Assembly: GCA_021307315.1 (NCBI GenBank)
Contig: JAJSPD010000008.1
Span: forward strand, 930,001 to 994,000
Reading direction: 5' to 3'
Length of the DNA stretch: 64,000 nucleotides
DNA from: Bisporella sp. PMI_857
Lineage: Eukaryota > Ascomycota > Leotiomycetes > Helotiales > Helotiaceae
Part shown: positions 34,832 through 47,056 of the stretch, piece after piece
How the letters are laid out: the number at the start of each line of letters is the position of its first letter
Numbering within the stretch: the first letter of the stretch is position 1
Notes under the pieces: generated by a model
The model's input: the letters and a program-made list of their open reading frames with translations, nothing else
The model's database searches: none
What the model was told of the DNA's origin: nothing
Made by a program: the position numbers and the translations under genes

Positions 34832-36027
34832 TATTGAAGAAAAACTTGGATAAGAAGTACTTTACGGCATTCAATAAGGGGCAATGGAGTATATATAGGA
34901 GGGGGAGGGGCCTTGTACTTGTAACGGATGGGGGAAAGGTCTTGACGACATGGATGTCTTTCTTTTGTTTGGTCTTTTCTTTTACGTAGGCGAGCGACCT
35001 TTGTACCATTTATACCCTGTTTCTTTGCATTATTCTGGCATTCGGGGGTGTATAGAATGAGATGGAGTTGGCATCGCGAAGATGAACTGTAATATAATAC
35101 TATACAAAATATACAACACGAGTCACAGCTCATGCAATGCAACTTGGTTCGAGTCTGGAAGGTATCTCTGTCATGGTTTGGTTAAGTCTATAGAAGCCTT
35201 AAGCCTTCTCAGGAATCAGGTGGAAGTTGCAACTTAGAACCTTGCAGCTGACCATATGTTTCCCATTTGTTGCCATCTGATCTTTCACTGAATGGATTGG
35301 AACGGGAATACTCAGCTTGGTATTGGTCCACGTAAAATGTGCTAAAGCCTCTTATGCTACATGTGACTGAAAAGACAGGCCAAACCTTATGCTTTAGGAT
35401 CTATGACGATCATGTGCATGTTGTGCAGTAGAATCTCTTGGTGTTGAAATAATTCCCCGCCATAAGTTGAACATACCAAGCCCGCTGCAGACACCAACTA
35501 GCTTGGGTGGTAAATGAAATATTCCGTTCGAAGCGACCTTGCAAACATTTAAGAAAGCACTTTCCGCTGCAAATAAATGATCATGACAATAACAATCACA
35601 GTTTCTGAAGCTTAGTTACAGAATCGATCTCTCGCACCATTAACCCCTGGAAGGCTGGAATAGTGGGCTGCTTTAACCCATTTTTGATTGGACAACCCTT
35701 AAAGAACGCAAATCTGGGGATGTGGCAGCATTGCAGCAGCACATTGCAGCCCTGTCGAGCCTGTCTGTGGCTTGGAATCGAATCCCAGTTCCAGCCCAAA
35801 ATGAAGTGCCATCGATTCATTTGACTCTGAAGGCCATTTCCACCCTTTTTCCTTTTCTCACGCTGCCAGCCCGCACAAGAGCATTGCTCATCGGCGATTG
35901 CATGATTTTTGTTTAGCTGGAAGGATCTTGATCTGAAGCTTCTTGCGCGAGGAAACCGCCATATCGAAGGAGATTTGGGAACCCAAGCCCCTTATGGCAG
36001 TCTCTGATGCGCCAGGCGCGTCCTTCA
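34832..36027. other. Intergenic between two plus-strand genes
   Basis: About 1.2 kb. The open frames opposite the orphan gene's end are shadows of its coding strand. Nothing recognisable in the rest; it should include the terminator of the orphan gene and the promoter of the transporter. Confidence 0.45.
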
Positions 36028-37686
36028 ATGGGCGTGCAATTAAAGCATGTCTCCCTCATTACTGTAGGATATTCGCATTTAGGTTGTTGCAAGAGATGCT
36101 AACTTTGAGAACAGCTTACATTCCAAAATTCCGCCCTCTCGTGCGTACCCCTCGATCGCATTGCACTAGAGAAATTCGAAGAGCAACCAATTGACTGCAT
36201 ATAGATTTTACACTATTCACGAATAATGCCCCAAGTCGACGGCCATCGATACTTCACATCAACAGCTGTTTTCCTCAATGAGGTTATAAAACTTGCTGTC
36301 TCCTTGACTATAGCAATGTACGATATTTCACGAAGTCTACCCCCAAGTACACCTGCCACAGTACTTTTCGAGCAGCTATACATGTCTGTTTTCTCTGGAG
36401 ATGGGTGGAAATTGGCAATCCCTGCAACATTATACACACTTCAGAATTCTCTGCAATATATAGCAGTAAGCAATTTGGATGCGGTCCACTTTCAGATTCT
36501 GTATCAGCTCAAGGTAGGAAACTTGCTACACTTGTATGAACCGCGCCTAAAATTAGTCGGCAGATCCTCACGACGGCTGTCTTCAGCGTAACCATGCTTG
36601 GGCGATCACTTTCTTCCAAAAAATGGATTGCGCTCGTTCTCCTGACACTTGGCGTTGCGATTGTCCAGCTTCCGTCGAGTAGCCCTGCTGGACATGACGT
36701 TCTCAAAAATGCTGACTCAAGATTCTACTTCCCTCGATCTTTTCACGAGCTGGGCCAATTGAGCACGGGTGCGGCCGAGGTGGCAAGAGAGTTGACCCGA
36801 CGTGGCATGGAAGGACTTTCAGAAGGACTCCGAAAACGATCTGCTACATATGAGGGGATACAAGAAGATCTGGGCATGACAAAACCGCCGGTCATGAACT
36901 ATTCCATCGGTCTTTCAGCTGTTTTGACCGCAGCTCTCATATCTGGTTTGACTGGGGTGTATTTTGAGAAGGTCTTGAAGGAATCTACGCAGCATGTTAC
37001 GGTCTGGACGCGCAACGTTCAGCTTTCGTTCTACTCCCTATTTCCAGCTCTATTTATTGGAGTCATCTTCAAGGATGGAGATGAGATAGCGAAGAATGGA
37101 TTCTTCGATGGTTATAATGCGGTTGTGGTAAGCCTAAACTAGATCTTGCTATTCTTCCCGTCTCTGAAAGGAAAATCATATCTGTCGAATCTAGGCTAAT
37201 TTTGGACAAGTGGACGGCAATAATTTTCCAAGCCTTAGGCGGAGTCCTTGTAGCTATGTGCATTAATTACGCAGACAACATTGCAAAAAACTTCGCCACC
37301 AGTATCAGCATTGTCTTAAGCTTTTTATTTAGCGTATGGTTCTTTGAGTTTCAAGTCACGCTGAATGTAAGTAAAAGTATATTCATGAGGACGGAACAGT
37401 GCTAACTTCGTTGTAGTTTATATTCGGCACTGCTATCGTCATCTTTGCGACATATTTATACAGCAACCCGGATCGAAAGCGAGGCCGCTCTGGACCTATC
37501 AATATTGCAAATTATGAGAAGACTACTATCGACACGTATACTCCAAGAGAAGAAATTAGACCAAGTCTACCACTTCCAGTGGAAAGTGTCAAGAACGCTG
37601 CATTGTCAACATCAAGACCAAGCTCGCCCATGAGACACCACTCACGGGTTGGGTCATCTAGGGGGAAAATAAAGAGAGATGATTGA
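36028..37686 (+). CDS. UDP-galactose (nucleotide-sugar) transporter, Golgi, SLC35A/Gms1 type
   Basis: Antiporter expected to bring UDP-galactose or a similar nucleotide sugar into the Golgi. I chose the ATG at 36028 because MGVQLKHVSLIT joins across an intron to LTFQNSALSC and, across a second intron, to ILHYSRIMPQVDGHRYFTST, matching the family spacing. Multiple membrane helices follow: VFLNEVIKLAVSL, LYTLQNSLQYIAVSNLDAVH, IVQLPSS side, SAVLTAALISGLTGVYFEKV, VQLSFYSLFPALFIGV, IIFQALGGVLVAMCINYADN, SISIVLSFLFSVWFF and FIFGTAIVIFATYLYSN. The conserved blocks LQY..., YQLK and NYADNIAKNFATS are intact. At least five introns join cleanly with no frameshift. The basic tail (SSRGKIKRDD) is cytosolic. 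Exact sugar specificity is inferred from family resemblance only. Confidence 0.88.
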
Positions 37687-38314
37687 AAATATTTTGGCAA
37701 CAGAACAGAGGTAGAACTATCCACTGTATGCCAAGTGGCAGGTGCTTAAGCACCTTGTATAGAAAAGCCTGAGTGCGCTAGTGCAAAAAAGGACGGAAGG
37801 ATGCTTTGTTTCGGGCATGATACATGGCGTTGTTGACATTTGCCTGATCCGAGGCGGCTGGGTACGGCATTGCGGTAGATATTTGGACAGTTATGATAAA
37901 TCACGAGTCATGCGTAAGAGAATAAGGTGCATGGCGTTATTGCAATTTTGGTTAGACTTGAAGAGTCTTGTGTATGAAAGCTTTGTCCAATTTAAAGGCG
38001 CTTTTGAGGGGCATACCTCTAAAATGGTGCATCTTATTCAGGGGGTTTCGCTTGTCGTTTTCACATTAGTCACGTGGGGTAGTCTTACCAGAGTTGGAAG
38101 TGCCCGTCCTGCCTTCCATGTGTGATACAACCTTCAGGCAACTCTCTTCCGTGTCTCAGTAGCACTTTGTATCTTACCAAGTGAAGTAGAATGCATGTTT
38201 CTTCTGCTCTCGACTGGAACCCACTCTATCACGACCTTACGTCTCAAGCTTTGTAGTTTGCCTAGATTCCTCCAGAGCAGGGCTCGCTAGTTTGAGTGCT
38301 GCCCACAATTAGGG
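37687..38314. other. Intergenic between transporter and MER3
   Basis: About 630 nt. A 114-codon plus-strand frame at 37781-38125 has no recognisable motif and lies where the transporter's 3' untranslated region is expected, so it is not called. Confidence 0.45.
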
Positions 38315-41300
38315 ATGTCCAGTATGGAATTGGATCCTGATATGGAGCGTATTCTTAGCGATCACTCGAATACATATGGTGAGAACGGTCATGATCGTAA
38401 TTTTAGCTTCAAGCCTACACAGAATCATGGAAGACAAGAACGCAATGGTTCTGGAAGTCTGCAACCATTTGGTCGCTCCTCCTTCCATCCTCGCCCCAGA
38501 GAATTCAATTTCGCCCCTGCATCAAGACAAACAACTACAAAATTCATGTTTCCTAATGACATTGGTTAGTGGACAAGCCTGCTGTGTTTCGAAGCTTATG
38601 ATTTACAGGTGAAAACGCCTTCAACTATGAACCAGCTATTCCTAGACTACCGACATCGAATATGGGTCCAGCCAGAATTTCCCTTGGACCACGGCCGACC
38701 TACAACCAGCGGGACCAAGAACCGAGAGCCATGATCAGTACAGACCATCAATTCAAATTTACTCAGAACTTGCGTCAAGGACTACCTCTAAATCAAACAC
38801 AGATGGAGGTAGCCAGTATGCAAACTACACAAAGTCCTCTAAGCCGGTTAGCTACTAATATGCTTCTACCGAGATCAGTACCACAGTCGAACATAGCATC
38901 GGAAAATTATATCCAGGGCGTACAGCAGGAGAGACTAGCACAACTGCAACCTCCTAAGCAACAGATTACTCCACCTTTCAACTTAAGTAAGCCTGGCCCT
39001 TTTCAAGAGGACTATTCTTAAGTGTTTCTCTAATGTTCACAGGTGGCTTTCAATACAGTCCAGAGGACCAACAAATCCTTACTTCTTCTCCCCCATTCCT
39101 TCCGAGTTCCAGCCCTACGACTCGGATCAGCTTACGTCGAGTCACCCCACCATACAGGCTCGCAGACATCATATCCGCGGCTTGAAGACAATTATACTCG
39201 ATATAATGAACCTCCTGTAACACCACCACCTCATCATCAAATTGCAGCTCCAATAATTGTGTCCGGTCAGCCCTAATGGACCCACAATATCCCTTGGTCA
39301 GCACCACCGATGGCACATGGGATTCAATTAGTATCTCCACATGAGCTCCCAGATCGATTTCGCCAAGTTTTCCCATACGAATTGTTCAATGCTGTACAGT
39401 CCAAATGCTTTGCACCAATCTATCAGGGCAATGACAATATAGTAGTGTCGGCTCCAACGGGCTGTGGAAAGACCGTGCTTCTGGAGCTGGCAATTTGTAA
39501 ACTTGCTGAGAGTCATAGGTCAGGGGAGTTCAAGATTGTGTATCAAGCGCCTACGAAATCGCTCTGCTCAGAGCGTGTGCGGGACTGGACGAAAAAGTTC
39601 AGTCATTTGAATCTTGCCTGTGCTGAGTTTACAGGTGATACGGAACAGTCAGAGATGAACAAAATTCGAAATGCCTCTATTATCATAACGACACCCGAGA
39701 AGTGGGACAGTATGACTCGCAAATGGTCAGACCATCAGAAACTGCTTCAAATGGTGAAGCTGTTTCTTATCGATGAAGTTCATATTCTAAAGGATATTCG
39801 AGGTGCCACTCTTGAAGCTGTTGTATCACGCATGAAAGCATGTGCTGCTAACGTTCGATTCGTTGCTACGAGTGCAACAGTCCCAAACTCTCAGGACATA
39901 GCTGTATGGCTAGGCAAAGATCATGTAAACCAGCGGCTGCCTGCTCACCGGGAAGCATTTGGAGAAGATTTCAGACCAGTTAAGCTACAGAAAATTGTGC
40001 ATGGCTTTGAATGTAAAGGTAACGATTTTCAGTTTGAGAAGGTTCTTGACAGCAAGCTTCCCACGCTGTTACAAAAGTATACACAGAAAAAGCCAATCAT
40101 GGTCTTTTGTTTGACACGGAAATCATGTGAAGGAACCGCTGTGATTCTCGCTGAATGGTGGACCGGACAGCGGGTTGTAGACCGAGCATGGCCATTGCCC
40201 ATTCGCCGTACCGTTGTCGTCAATAAGGAACTGCAATCTCTAGTAGAATGTGGCGTAGCCTTTCATCATGCCGGCCTCGAACCTATGGATCGTATGGCTG
40301 TTGAAACTGCATATCTGCAAGGCGGTATCAATGTAATCTGCTGTACTTCGACCTTAGCAGTCGGTGTCAACCTACCCTGTCATCTGGTTGTTTTGAAAGG
40401 AACTGTTGGATTCCAGAGTGGCAGTCTAGCCGAGTACTCAGATTTGGAAGTCATGCAGATGTTGGGGCGAGCTGGAAGACCACAGTTTGACGACAGCGCA
40501 ATTGCTCTTATCCTTACCCGCTCACGCAACGTCGATCGATACAAGCAGATGATTTCTGGTAAAGATATATTAGAAAGCACTCTTCACTTGAACTTGATCG
40601 AACATCTCAATTCTGAAATTGGTCTCGGCACCATAAAGAATCTTCATACAGCGCAACTGTGGCTGAATGGAACATTTCTGAGCGTCCGGATGAGACAGAA
40701 CTTGGACTACTACAAGCTAGAAGGTATCGCCCCAAGCAGAGATGTTGACGAGCAACTTCGCCTTGTCTGTGAACGAGATGTTAAGCTCCTTCAGGACCAT
40801 CAGCTCATCACACAGAAGAATACGTTTGGATGTACCGAGTATGGTAACGCCATGTCTCGGTATATGGTGCAATTTGCTACTATGAAATTACTTCTTGGTT
40901 TGCCATCCCAGGTAAAGCCTGAACAAATCGTAAGCATATCATTGTCTTGGAAGAGAGGGATTAACGAGTTTAGCTCAACGTCCTCTGTCAGGCACCAGAA
41001 TTTGGCGACCTTCGCATCAAAGCTAACGAAAGGTCACTGTTGAAAGAGCTGAACAAGTCTGCCTCCATCAAGTATCCTGTTCAAGGACCCATCTACAACA
41101 ATACGTCTCACAAGATATCTATTATCATTCAAGCTCAATTAGGAGGTGTCGAACTTCCGGATGATAAAGATATCAGTATTTCTCGGAGACAGTATGCAAT
41201 GGAAAGGACTATCATATTCGAGAGAGCTCAGCGGCTCGTTCGATGCATCATTGATTGTAAATCTTGGGATTGTGATGCTGTCTCAACTCGACATGCCCTT

Positions 41301-43453
41301 CTCATTGCCAGAAGCATTGCCGCGGAATCCTGGGAGAGTTCCAATTTGCAACTAAGACAATTACCACATATTGGCCCTGCAGCAATTCGGAAACTTGCTG
41401 CAGGTAATATCAATAGCGTTGAAAAGTTTGCTAGCTTGGAAACAAATGACATCGAGCGTATCATTGGACGAAATCCTCCCTTTGGGCGAAATATGCTAAA
41501 TGCTGTGGCTTGGTTTCCTCTCCTAACCATTACAGCAGGAATTATTGAAACACTACCGCCAATATCTGGCGAAAATCCTAAAGTCAAACTCAAAGTTTGC
41601 CTTGGATACAAAAATTCAAAGGTCCCGACTTGGAATGGAAAGAAGCCATCTTTGACGTTTATGGCTGAAACTTCAGGTGGCAATCTGGTTCACTTCTGGC
41701 GTGCAAACATTCAGAAATTAAGGGCCGGGGCGGAGTTAAAATTTACTGTCGAATTAAGTAGTCCTGAAGATGAAATTTCTTGTTGCTTTGCCTGCGACGA
41801 GATCGTGGGCACTGTGCAGTCATTTCGGTTGAACCATAATATTCCTGCCTCTGCGTTCCCACCACCAGCAAAAAGAATAAAAAATTCCTTGTCATCTGTC
41901 AAAGAAGAGCAGTGCAACGAGAAGAATGACGATTTTGGAGACGGTGAATTCGAGGATGAGGAACTTCTCGCAGCTGTCGAAAATTTTGAAGCCCCTCGAA
42001 CTGACTATAGATCAGATAATTTCAGAGACATCGATGAGATAGATGACCCTCCCAAATTTCTTGGTGTCAAAGTTGACGAATCAGAAGAAGGTCTGGAGTC
42101 TACACAGTTGGAAAACGGCAGATGGACCTGTAATCACCATTGCAGTCGTGGTCGGCCACTCAAAAATGGACAACCATGTAAGCATAAATGTTGCAGTGAA
42201 GGTCTTGACAAGCCTAGAAAAGTCAGAAAGCGAGTGAGTTTTCAATGATTTAAGATTCAAATTCTCCGTCCTCATCTCATCACAGTCTTCTTACGGGACA
42301 GGGGAGCTGCCGCTATCATTGACTCAGGTATGCCTATTGTAGATCAACATGGGATCAATTACTAACAGCATTTAGTCGAAGACTCAGAATGTCTGCATAT
42401 TCGAAATATCCCCTGACAGCCTTCCGGATTTGCTGACTGGATTATAGTTAATTTCTTCCAAGGAGCCCTCTCAAGCCAATAGTAAAAACCACAGAGCAAC
42501 TGAGAATAATCCGCGAGCTGCTACTAAATCTACTAATACTAAGGAAGGTTGGTCGTATACTCGCACGTACTTACAGACAATTGTTAACAATCCCAAGCTG
42601 AACAGAGGGTCAACCTACTCGAGGTCCACGATGTTTGATGATGAGCACTATGCTGGTGCGGAAGTCATTGGCCTTGCTGAAGGAGAGTCACAAGTTCCGT
42701 ACTCAAAACTTACACCAAGAGAGTATAGCAAGTTGCACAAACTTCAGACGACGGCGCAAGAAGGCATAAATGTACGGCGCCTTAAGAGAAAACCACAATT
42801 TTCATATGCGAGTGGCGACGAGCCAGACCTTCCGTTTCTGAGGCAGGATCCTGTGGACCACGATGATCCGCTGGGTTTTCACTGCTTCATCAGATGGGCA
42901 TCTGCCCTCCTTATCAACACTTTTGAACGCTCACACAGATTCCCCTGACCTACCTAAGCCTTCATGGGGTACCCGGCATACGGCCAATTCTGTATCATCG
43001 ATGCATGGAGGCTCAATGGATAGTCTTGAAGCAGCGATGCTTGATCTCGATGATCCTGTCCTTCCAGAGAAACCTCCACTACCCAAGCTAGATTCAAGCT
43101 TTGAGAATGGCGTCATTGACTACGATGCTTGTGGTAAAGGTACTCAAGATGAGAACGTATACTCCAGTCCATTGATGCGGGCCGCCCGTCAAAAACACCA
43201 GCTTGACTCACCATGTCCTATTTTCAAGCGAGCTCAAGAACTATCTTTCAGTCCTGGCCAATCGCATAGCAATCAAGCTCCACGCTCCGACCCACCTGTC
43301 ACCAAGCACCAGAAAGCTGAGCGAGCTCTATTTACGTCTGAGGACCCGTGAAAGAAGAAAACGCCTCTCAGAAATTATTACCCGCTTGGGTTGATGGAAT
43401 GGAATCCTGATATTATTGAGAGCTTGAAAGATGTCGTTGATTTCATTGATTGA
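38315..43453 (+). CDS. MER3: Mer3/Hfm1-type meiotic DNA helicase
   Basis: Superfamily 2, Ski2/Brr2-like 3'-5' DNA helicase that stabilises crossover intermediates in meiosis. A disordered N-terminus (from MSSMELDPDMERILSDHS) is followed by the helicase core: motif I SAPTGCGKT, Ia YQAPTKSL, II DEVH, III SATVPN, VI MLGRAGRPQFDD, then a winged helix and, after an intron ending near 40990, a Sec63 domain (KELNKSASIKYPVQGPIYNN, LRQLPHIGPAAIRKLA). Near 42120-42210 lies a Cys/His cluster, CNHHCSRGRPLKNGQPCKHKCC, a zinc finger seen in the family. Frame breaks: between 39100 and 39290 (N-terminal linker), an extra G near 42871, and a lost G at about 43347 that creates an early TGA at 43349. With that base and one extra G near 43399 corrected, the protein ends LPAWVDEWNPDIIESLKDV...FID at 43453. 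Confidence 0.9.
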
Positions 43454-43652
43454 ATTTATCATTACGGATACATAAGGAGGGGTGAACTTGCTGTATTTTG
43501 CTTCGGAATCTAGATGAAAAAGAAAGTTTTGCTATTGAACTTCCGCAACGGCGTTGTAAATATCCAAGTTATATCATGTTGAGGAGCAATAGCTATGTCC
43601 AGATGATATAGTCTTACTCTGCCCATTCCTTTGCCATGTCTATCCACATTTC

Positions 43653-45161
43653 CTAGACAATTAGAGCTTTCATTTCCTCCTCCAGCTTAGTCTGGAAATC
43701 ACAGAAGATATTAATAGCCTAAAAAATTCAGTATAGCCTATATTTAGCATAAAATGGTGATCTCACCTTAACTTCCTCTCCCCTTCCCCGTTACCACTCC
43801 GTGTAAAAGCAATGCGGTAGGCAGCCTCATCCTGGACGAAGCTTAACAGCGGGAATGTCCCAGGTTCCAGCCTTAAACCATCGAAGACAGAGGGTGGGAT
43901 TTCAGTGGCTGGCATAGAAGCAAGGAGCTGGAGAAGGCTGGGGGCGATGGTGATATGGTGCACACCAGCCAGGGCCATAACTTCATCAGTTGACGTCAGG
44001 CTTGCGGGGAGGACCTGTGTGGAGACGGCGTTTGCCTTGTAGTAGTTTTGGAAATCCAGGCAGAGCGCCAGGGCTTGTGCTACAAACGGGTCGACAAATC
44101 TGGTTTGGTAAGTGCCTGGTGCTGACTGTGGGCGGGAGAAGGGTACTCACGAGGGATTGAAGTGGACTTGTAGCTCGTTGACGTACGGCGCAATGTAGTG
44201 GCATCCTACCTCCCAGCGAGCGCGGCCTGCTCGAGGGTGAACAGCGTCGTTGCCAGAGTCGCTATTGGCGGAGAGCTGGCTTCGAGAGTTCGGCACGCGA
44301 GCAGACCTTCCCAGGTGCTGGGGATCTTGATACAGATTCGTTTGGTATCGAATGTTTTGTCTAAGGTCTGGAAGATCTTTACGATGCCTTTTGGTTATGT
44401 TAATTGAGGGGAACGGAATCGCTACTTGACGTGGGGGAATGATGTCCTTCGGAAGGAAAGAATACGTGTATTTTCGTTTTTATGTTCTCAAGGGGAGAAT
44501 ATATAGGGAATTGAAGCCTGCTTACGGTGAGAGTTTGAGATTATTTTGGAGGAGGAGTAGGAGTAGTACGGATTTACTTGGACGTGGACGAAGCCCGTTA
44601 CGTATTTGGATATTTCGAGTTGGAGGGAGACCATCTGAGAAATAATTTAGAAAAGCATCCTTGCTCAGAAACATGAAAAATGCTGAAGTATGACAAATGA
44701 GAGGGTTTATTTAGTATTTCTTGGGATAGCGGACTTGGATGCTTTAATCCAGACTTCTAAGTTTGATTCCACAATCGTGGAGAGACAGAGCAGGAATAAG
44801 TATTCCTTGGAATATACGCTTCTTGGAGGAGTTACAGGCTTTGATATAAAAGGTCAAATGTAACTTATCATACCGCAATTTCAACGGCAAGCTCAGCGTC
44901 CGGTATTTCAGGAGATCTCAGAAGGCTCAATGTCTCCTTGAGTTTGAGAGCATCTGGAGGAGTCTTTTGGAGCTGGAAGTATGCAATCGCCTATCATGAG
45001 GCAGTCAGCCCAGTGTCTAATCTGGACGGTGGGAGAAGTACTTGATTTGAGGTACAGTCAACAAAAGGGCCCAAGGCTTTTGGACATTCCACGTCCATGG
45101 TATCGCAGTCCACAATGGTTCTGGTCTGCAGGAGCTGCAGAAGCGTTTGCGGGGTAGCCAT
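43653..45161 (-). CDS. Transaldolase
   Basis: Transaldolase of the pentose-phosphate pathway type, transferring a dihydroxyacetone unit through a Schiff base on lysine. The start at 45161 gives MATPQTLLQLLQTRTIVDCD. Exons then give LGPFVDCTSNQ, AIAYFQLQKTPPDALKLKET, VHVQVNPYYSYSSS, IVKIFQTLDKTFDTKRI, the active-site segment CIKIPSTWEGLLACRTLE (Lys of IKIPST), LATTLFTLEQAALA, VGCHYIAPYVNELQVHF, VLPASLTSTDEVMALAG, HHITIAPSLLQLLA, RIAFTRSG and, after an intron, AINIFCDFQTKLEEEMKALIV. One G seems missing near 44213, breaking the frame at ALAG/EVGC. This is the divergent paralogue often found besides the main fungal transaldolase. All catalytic positions I can judge are present, so it is probably active. 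Neighbours give no pathway context. Confidence 0.85.
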
Positions 45162-46114
45162 AGTTGATTACGCCTTCTGGGACACTATAGTTGTTTACCG
45201 TTTTCGAACGAAAGAAAAATCTTTGAGTTACGAGCCTCAATAGTATCTTAGATGTCTCAACAATAAAATACTTCTTCGAAAGGGTCTCAACCTGCGATGC
45301 CGGACAACTGCCACGTTGTGGCAGTGGGAGTGCGGGGAGGCTTCCGCTCGGAGTTCTTCCGAACGAATCCACCACTTTTGTCTGCGTATCATAGTACTTG
45401 AGTTACATTCCCGCTTTACCTTTTATAGTAACTCATTCCTCTTGTAGAGGTTGTGCTTACTCAGGTGATGGTAAACTTAAGAATGATGTTTACGGAATAC
45501 CAGATATGGATGCCTAGAAGTCTCGAATCCTAAGGGTGTCAATCAAGAGAGATGGGTGCCCCCTAAAACCCTCGCTTAAGGTAATCGATCTGATCGTCTA
45601 CGTTGGGAAGTTTTGCGAATGCTTAGGCAAGATAGGCATTGGTAGAAACACTTAACATTGCATAACTAAGGCAAAGTTTATTGTTTTCTCCAAGGCAAAT
45701 GTCTCATTCATGATTGGAAATAGTGCATTTGATGCAGCCTGTCTATACAAGAGTCCATGCCAAATGCATATTAAGTGTCCGGCCTTTTGAATACTGGTAC
45801 GAGCAAAACGCAGTCAGTAGCTTGATTAGGTGACTCGTGGGTGCATGGGGGTGCTTGCAGGGTTTTGATGATGGCTCTCTTACTGCGTTAGGTCCTGTCC
45901 GTAGGTCAAGAACTTACGCTGGTGTGGTGGAGGGCCGCACCAATCGGTTGGTGGACGTTGGTTTCCAACGGTGAGGCAGACATATATCTCAAACATCTAA
46001 GTGCCTTTGGGTTCCTCATACAGTCCGCCTCTTCATATATAGGGTTCAAGTTACAATTGCACTCTGAAGTATCAATATAAAGTCTCAAAACATCTATTCT
46101 CAACATTCATAACA
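45162..46114. other. Divergent intergenic region
   Basis: About 950 nt between the divergent transaldolase and the small membrane-protein gene. Only frames under 110 codons, none recognisable. Both promoters should lie here. Confidence 0.45.
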
Positions 46115-46864
46115 ATGAGTCCACCATCTTACTCCACTCTTCCATAAGAAGGCTCCCAAGAGTGGCCCCCATCGCCTCTCCTTTCCACACATGCCCTTCC
46201 ATCACCATCCCGCCAGCAGCGGTTCCCTTCGGCACGAAGCCTCACCTTCAACACTACGCTCCTAACACGTACCCTCTCATCCCTACTCGCCATCACCTCC
46301 TTCACATTCTTCATCATCGACGGTTCCTTGGAATTAGTCGCCGCCGACATCTTCCTGATGCTCATCCTGATCTTCAACCTTATGAGCTTCATCCAACACC
46401 AGGCCTCTATCTCTTCAAAGTCACCGTCGAGCTGTGCAACCAGAAATGGAAGCGCGGGGTTGGCCATCGAGGCCCACCCAAGCTGGCACGCTACACGGGA
46501 ATGGTCCTGGGCGGCTCTTTGCTGCTTTTGTTGTTCGTTGGGCAGATTTTTGTAACGTGGTATAAGCCCTGGAAGATCGCGAATGCGATGGCCTATTTTG
46601 TTGTTACATTTCAGGTCTTGAGCGGGCTGCCGGCCTTGGAGTACAACTTGGTGGCGGCCCCGGTGAAGTCGTAAGTGTGGCCTACCAGCTTCTATATCAT
46701 CTGTTAAGAGAGTTGCGGTATCACGCTAACTTGCCAAAAGCCAAGCGAAAGTACCAGTAGACACGAAGGTTCCTGAGATTGTGGATGATTCCGAGAGAGG
46801 ATCTGCTAGGAAACAGACGACGGAGTCTGAAGAGCCTAGAGGCAGCGTTGAAGATCTCCTCTGA
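46115..46864 (+). CDS. Predicted four-helix membrane protein, unknown, frameshifted
   Basis: I do not recognise a named family. Start MSPPSYSTLP, a Ser/Pro-rich cytosolic stretch (PPSPLLSTHALPSPSRQQRF), then two hydrophobic helices (SLLAITSFTFFIIDGSL and ADIFLMLILIFNLMSFI), a basic loop (VELCNQKWKRGVGHRGPPK), two more helices (YTGMVLGGSLLLLLFVGQI and IANAMAYFVVTFQVL), and after an intron (about 46673-46740) a charged tail, KVPVDTKVPEIVDDSERGSA, ending VEDLL and TGA at 46862. The pieces lie in two frames with breaks after TLP (46145 or so) and near 46400. Composition and continuity suggest a real gene with two indels, tail-to-tail with PEX11. Function unknown. Confidence 0.6.
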
Positions 46865-47056
46865 GGAGCCTCCAAGCCAAGTTTCCGAACGAGCACACCA
46901 ACTTAATACCGTTTATTTATTGCTCCTTATAGTACCACGATAACTGGAGCATCGGATGCTTTATATTCTGCTTAAAATATGTCCTCTACTTGCCAAGGCC
47001 TATAGACTAGCAGCACTTTGGACTAATGATACGCACCTTGCTCTCTCGTGTTTAAA

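Noticed and set aside
34066..35142. Long minus-strand frame opposite the orphan gene
   Set aside because: It is the reverse-strand shadow of the strongly biased orphan coding sequence, plus its downstream region.
35130..35170. GGTTCGAGTC resembling a tRNA T-loop
   Set aside because: No A-box or cloverleaf stems at the needed distance.
37781..38125. Plus-strand frame of 114 codons after the transporter
   Set aside because: Placed in the expected 3' untranslated region and lacking any family resemblance.
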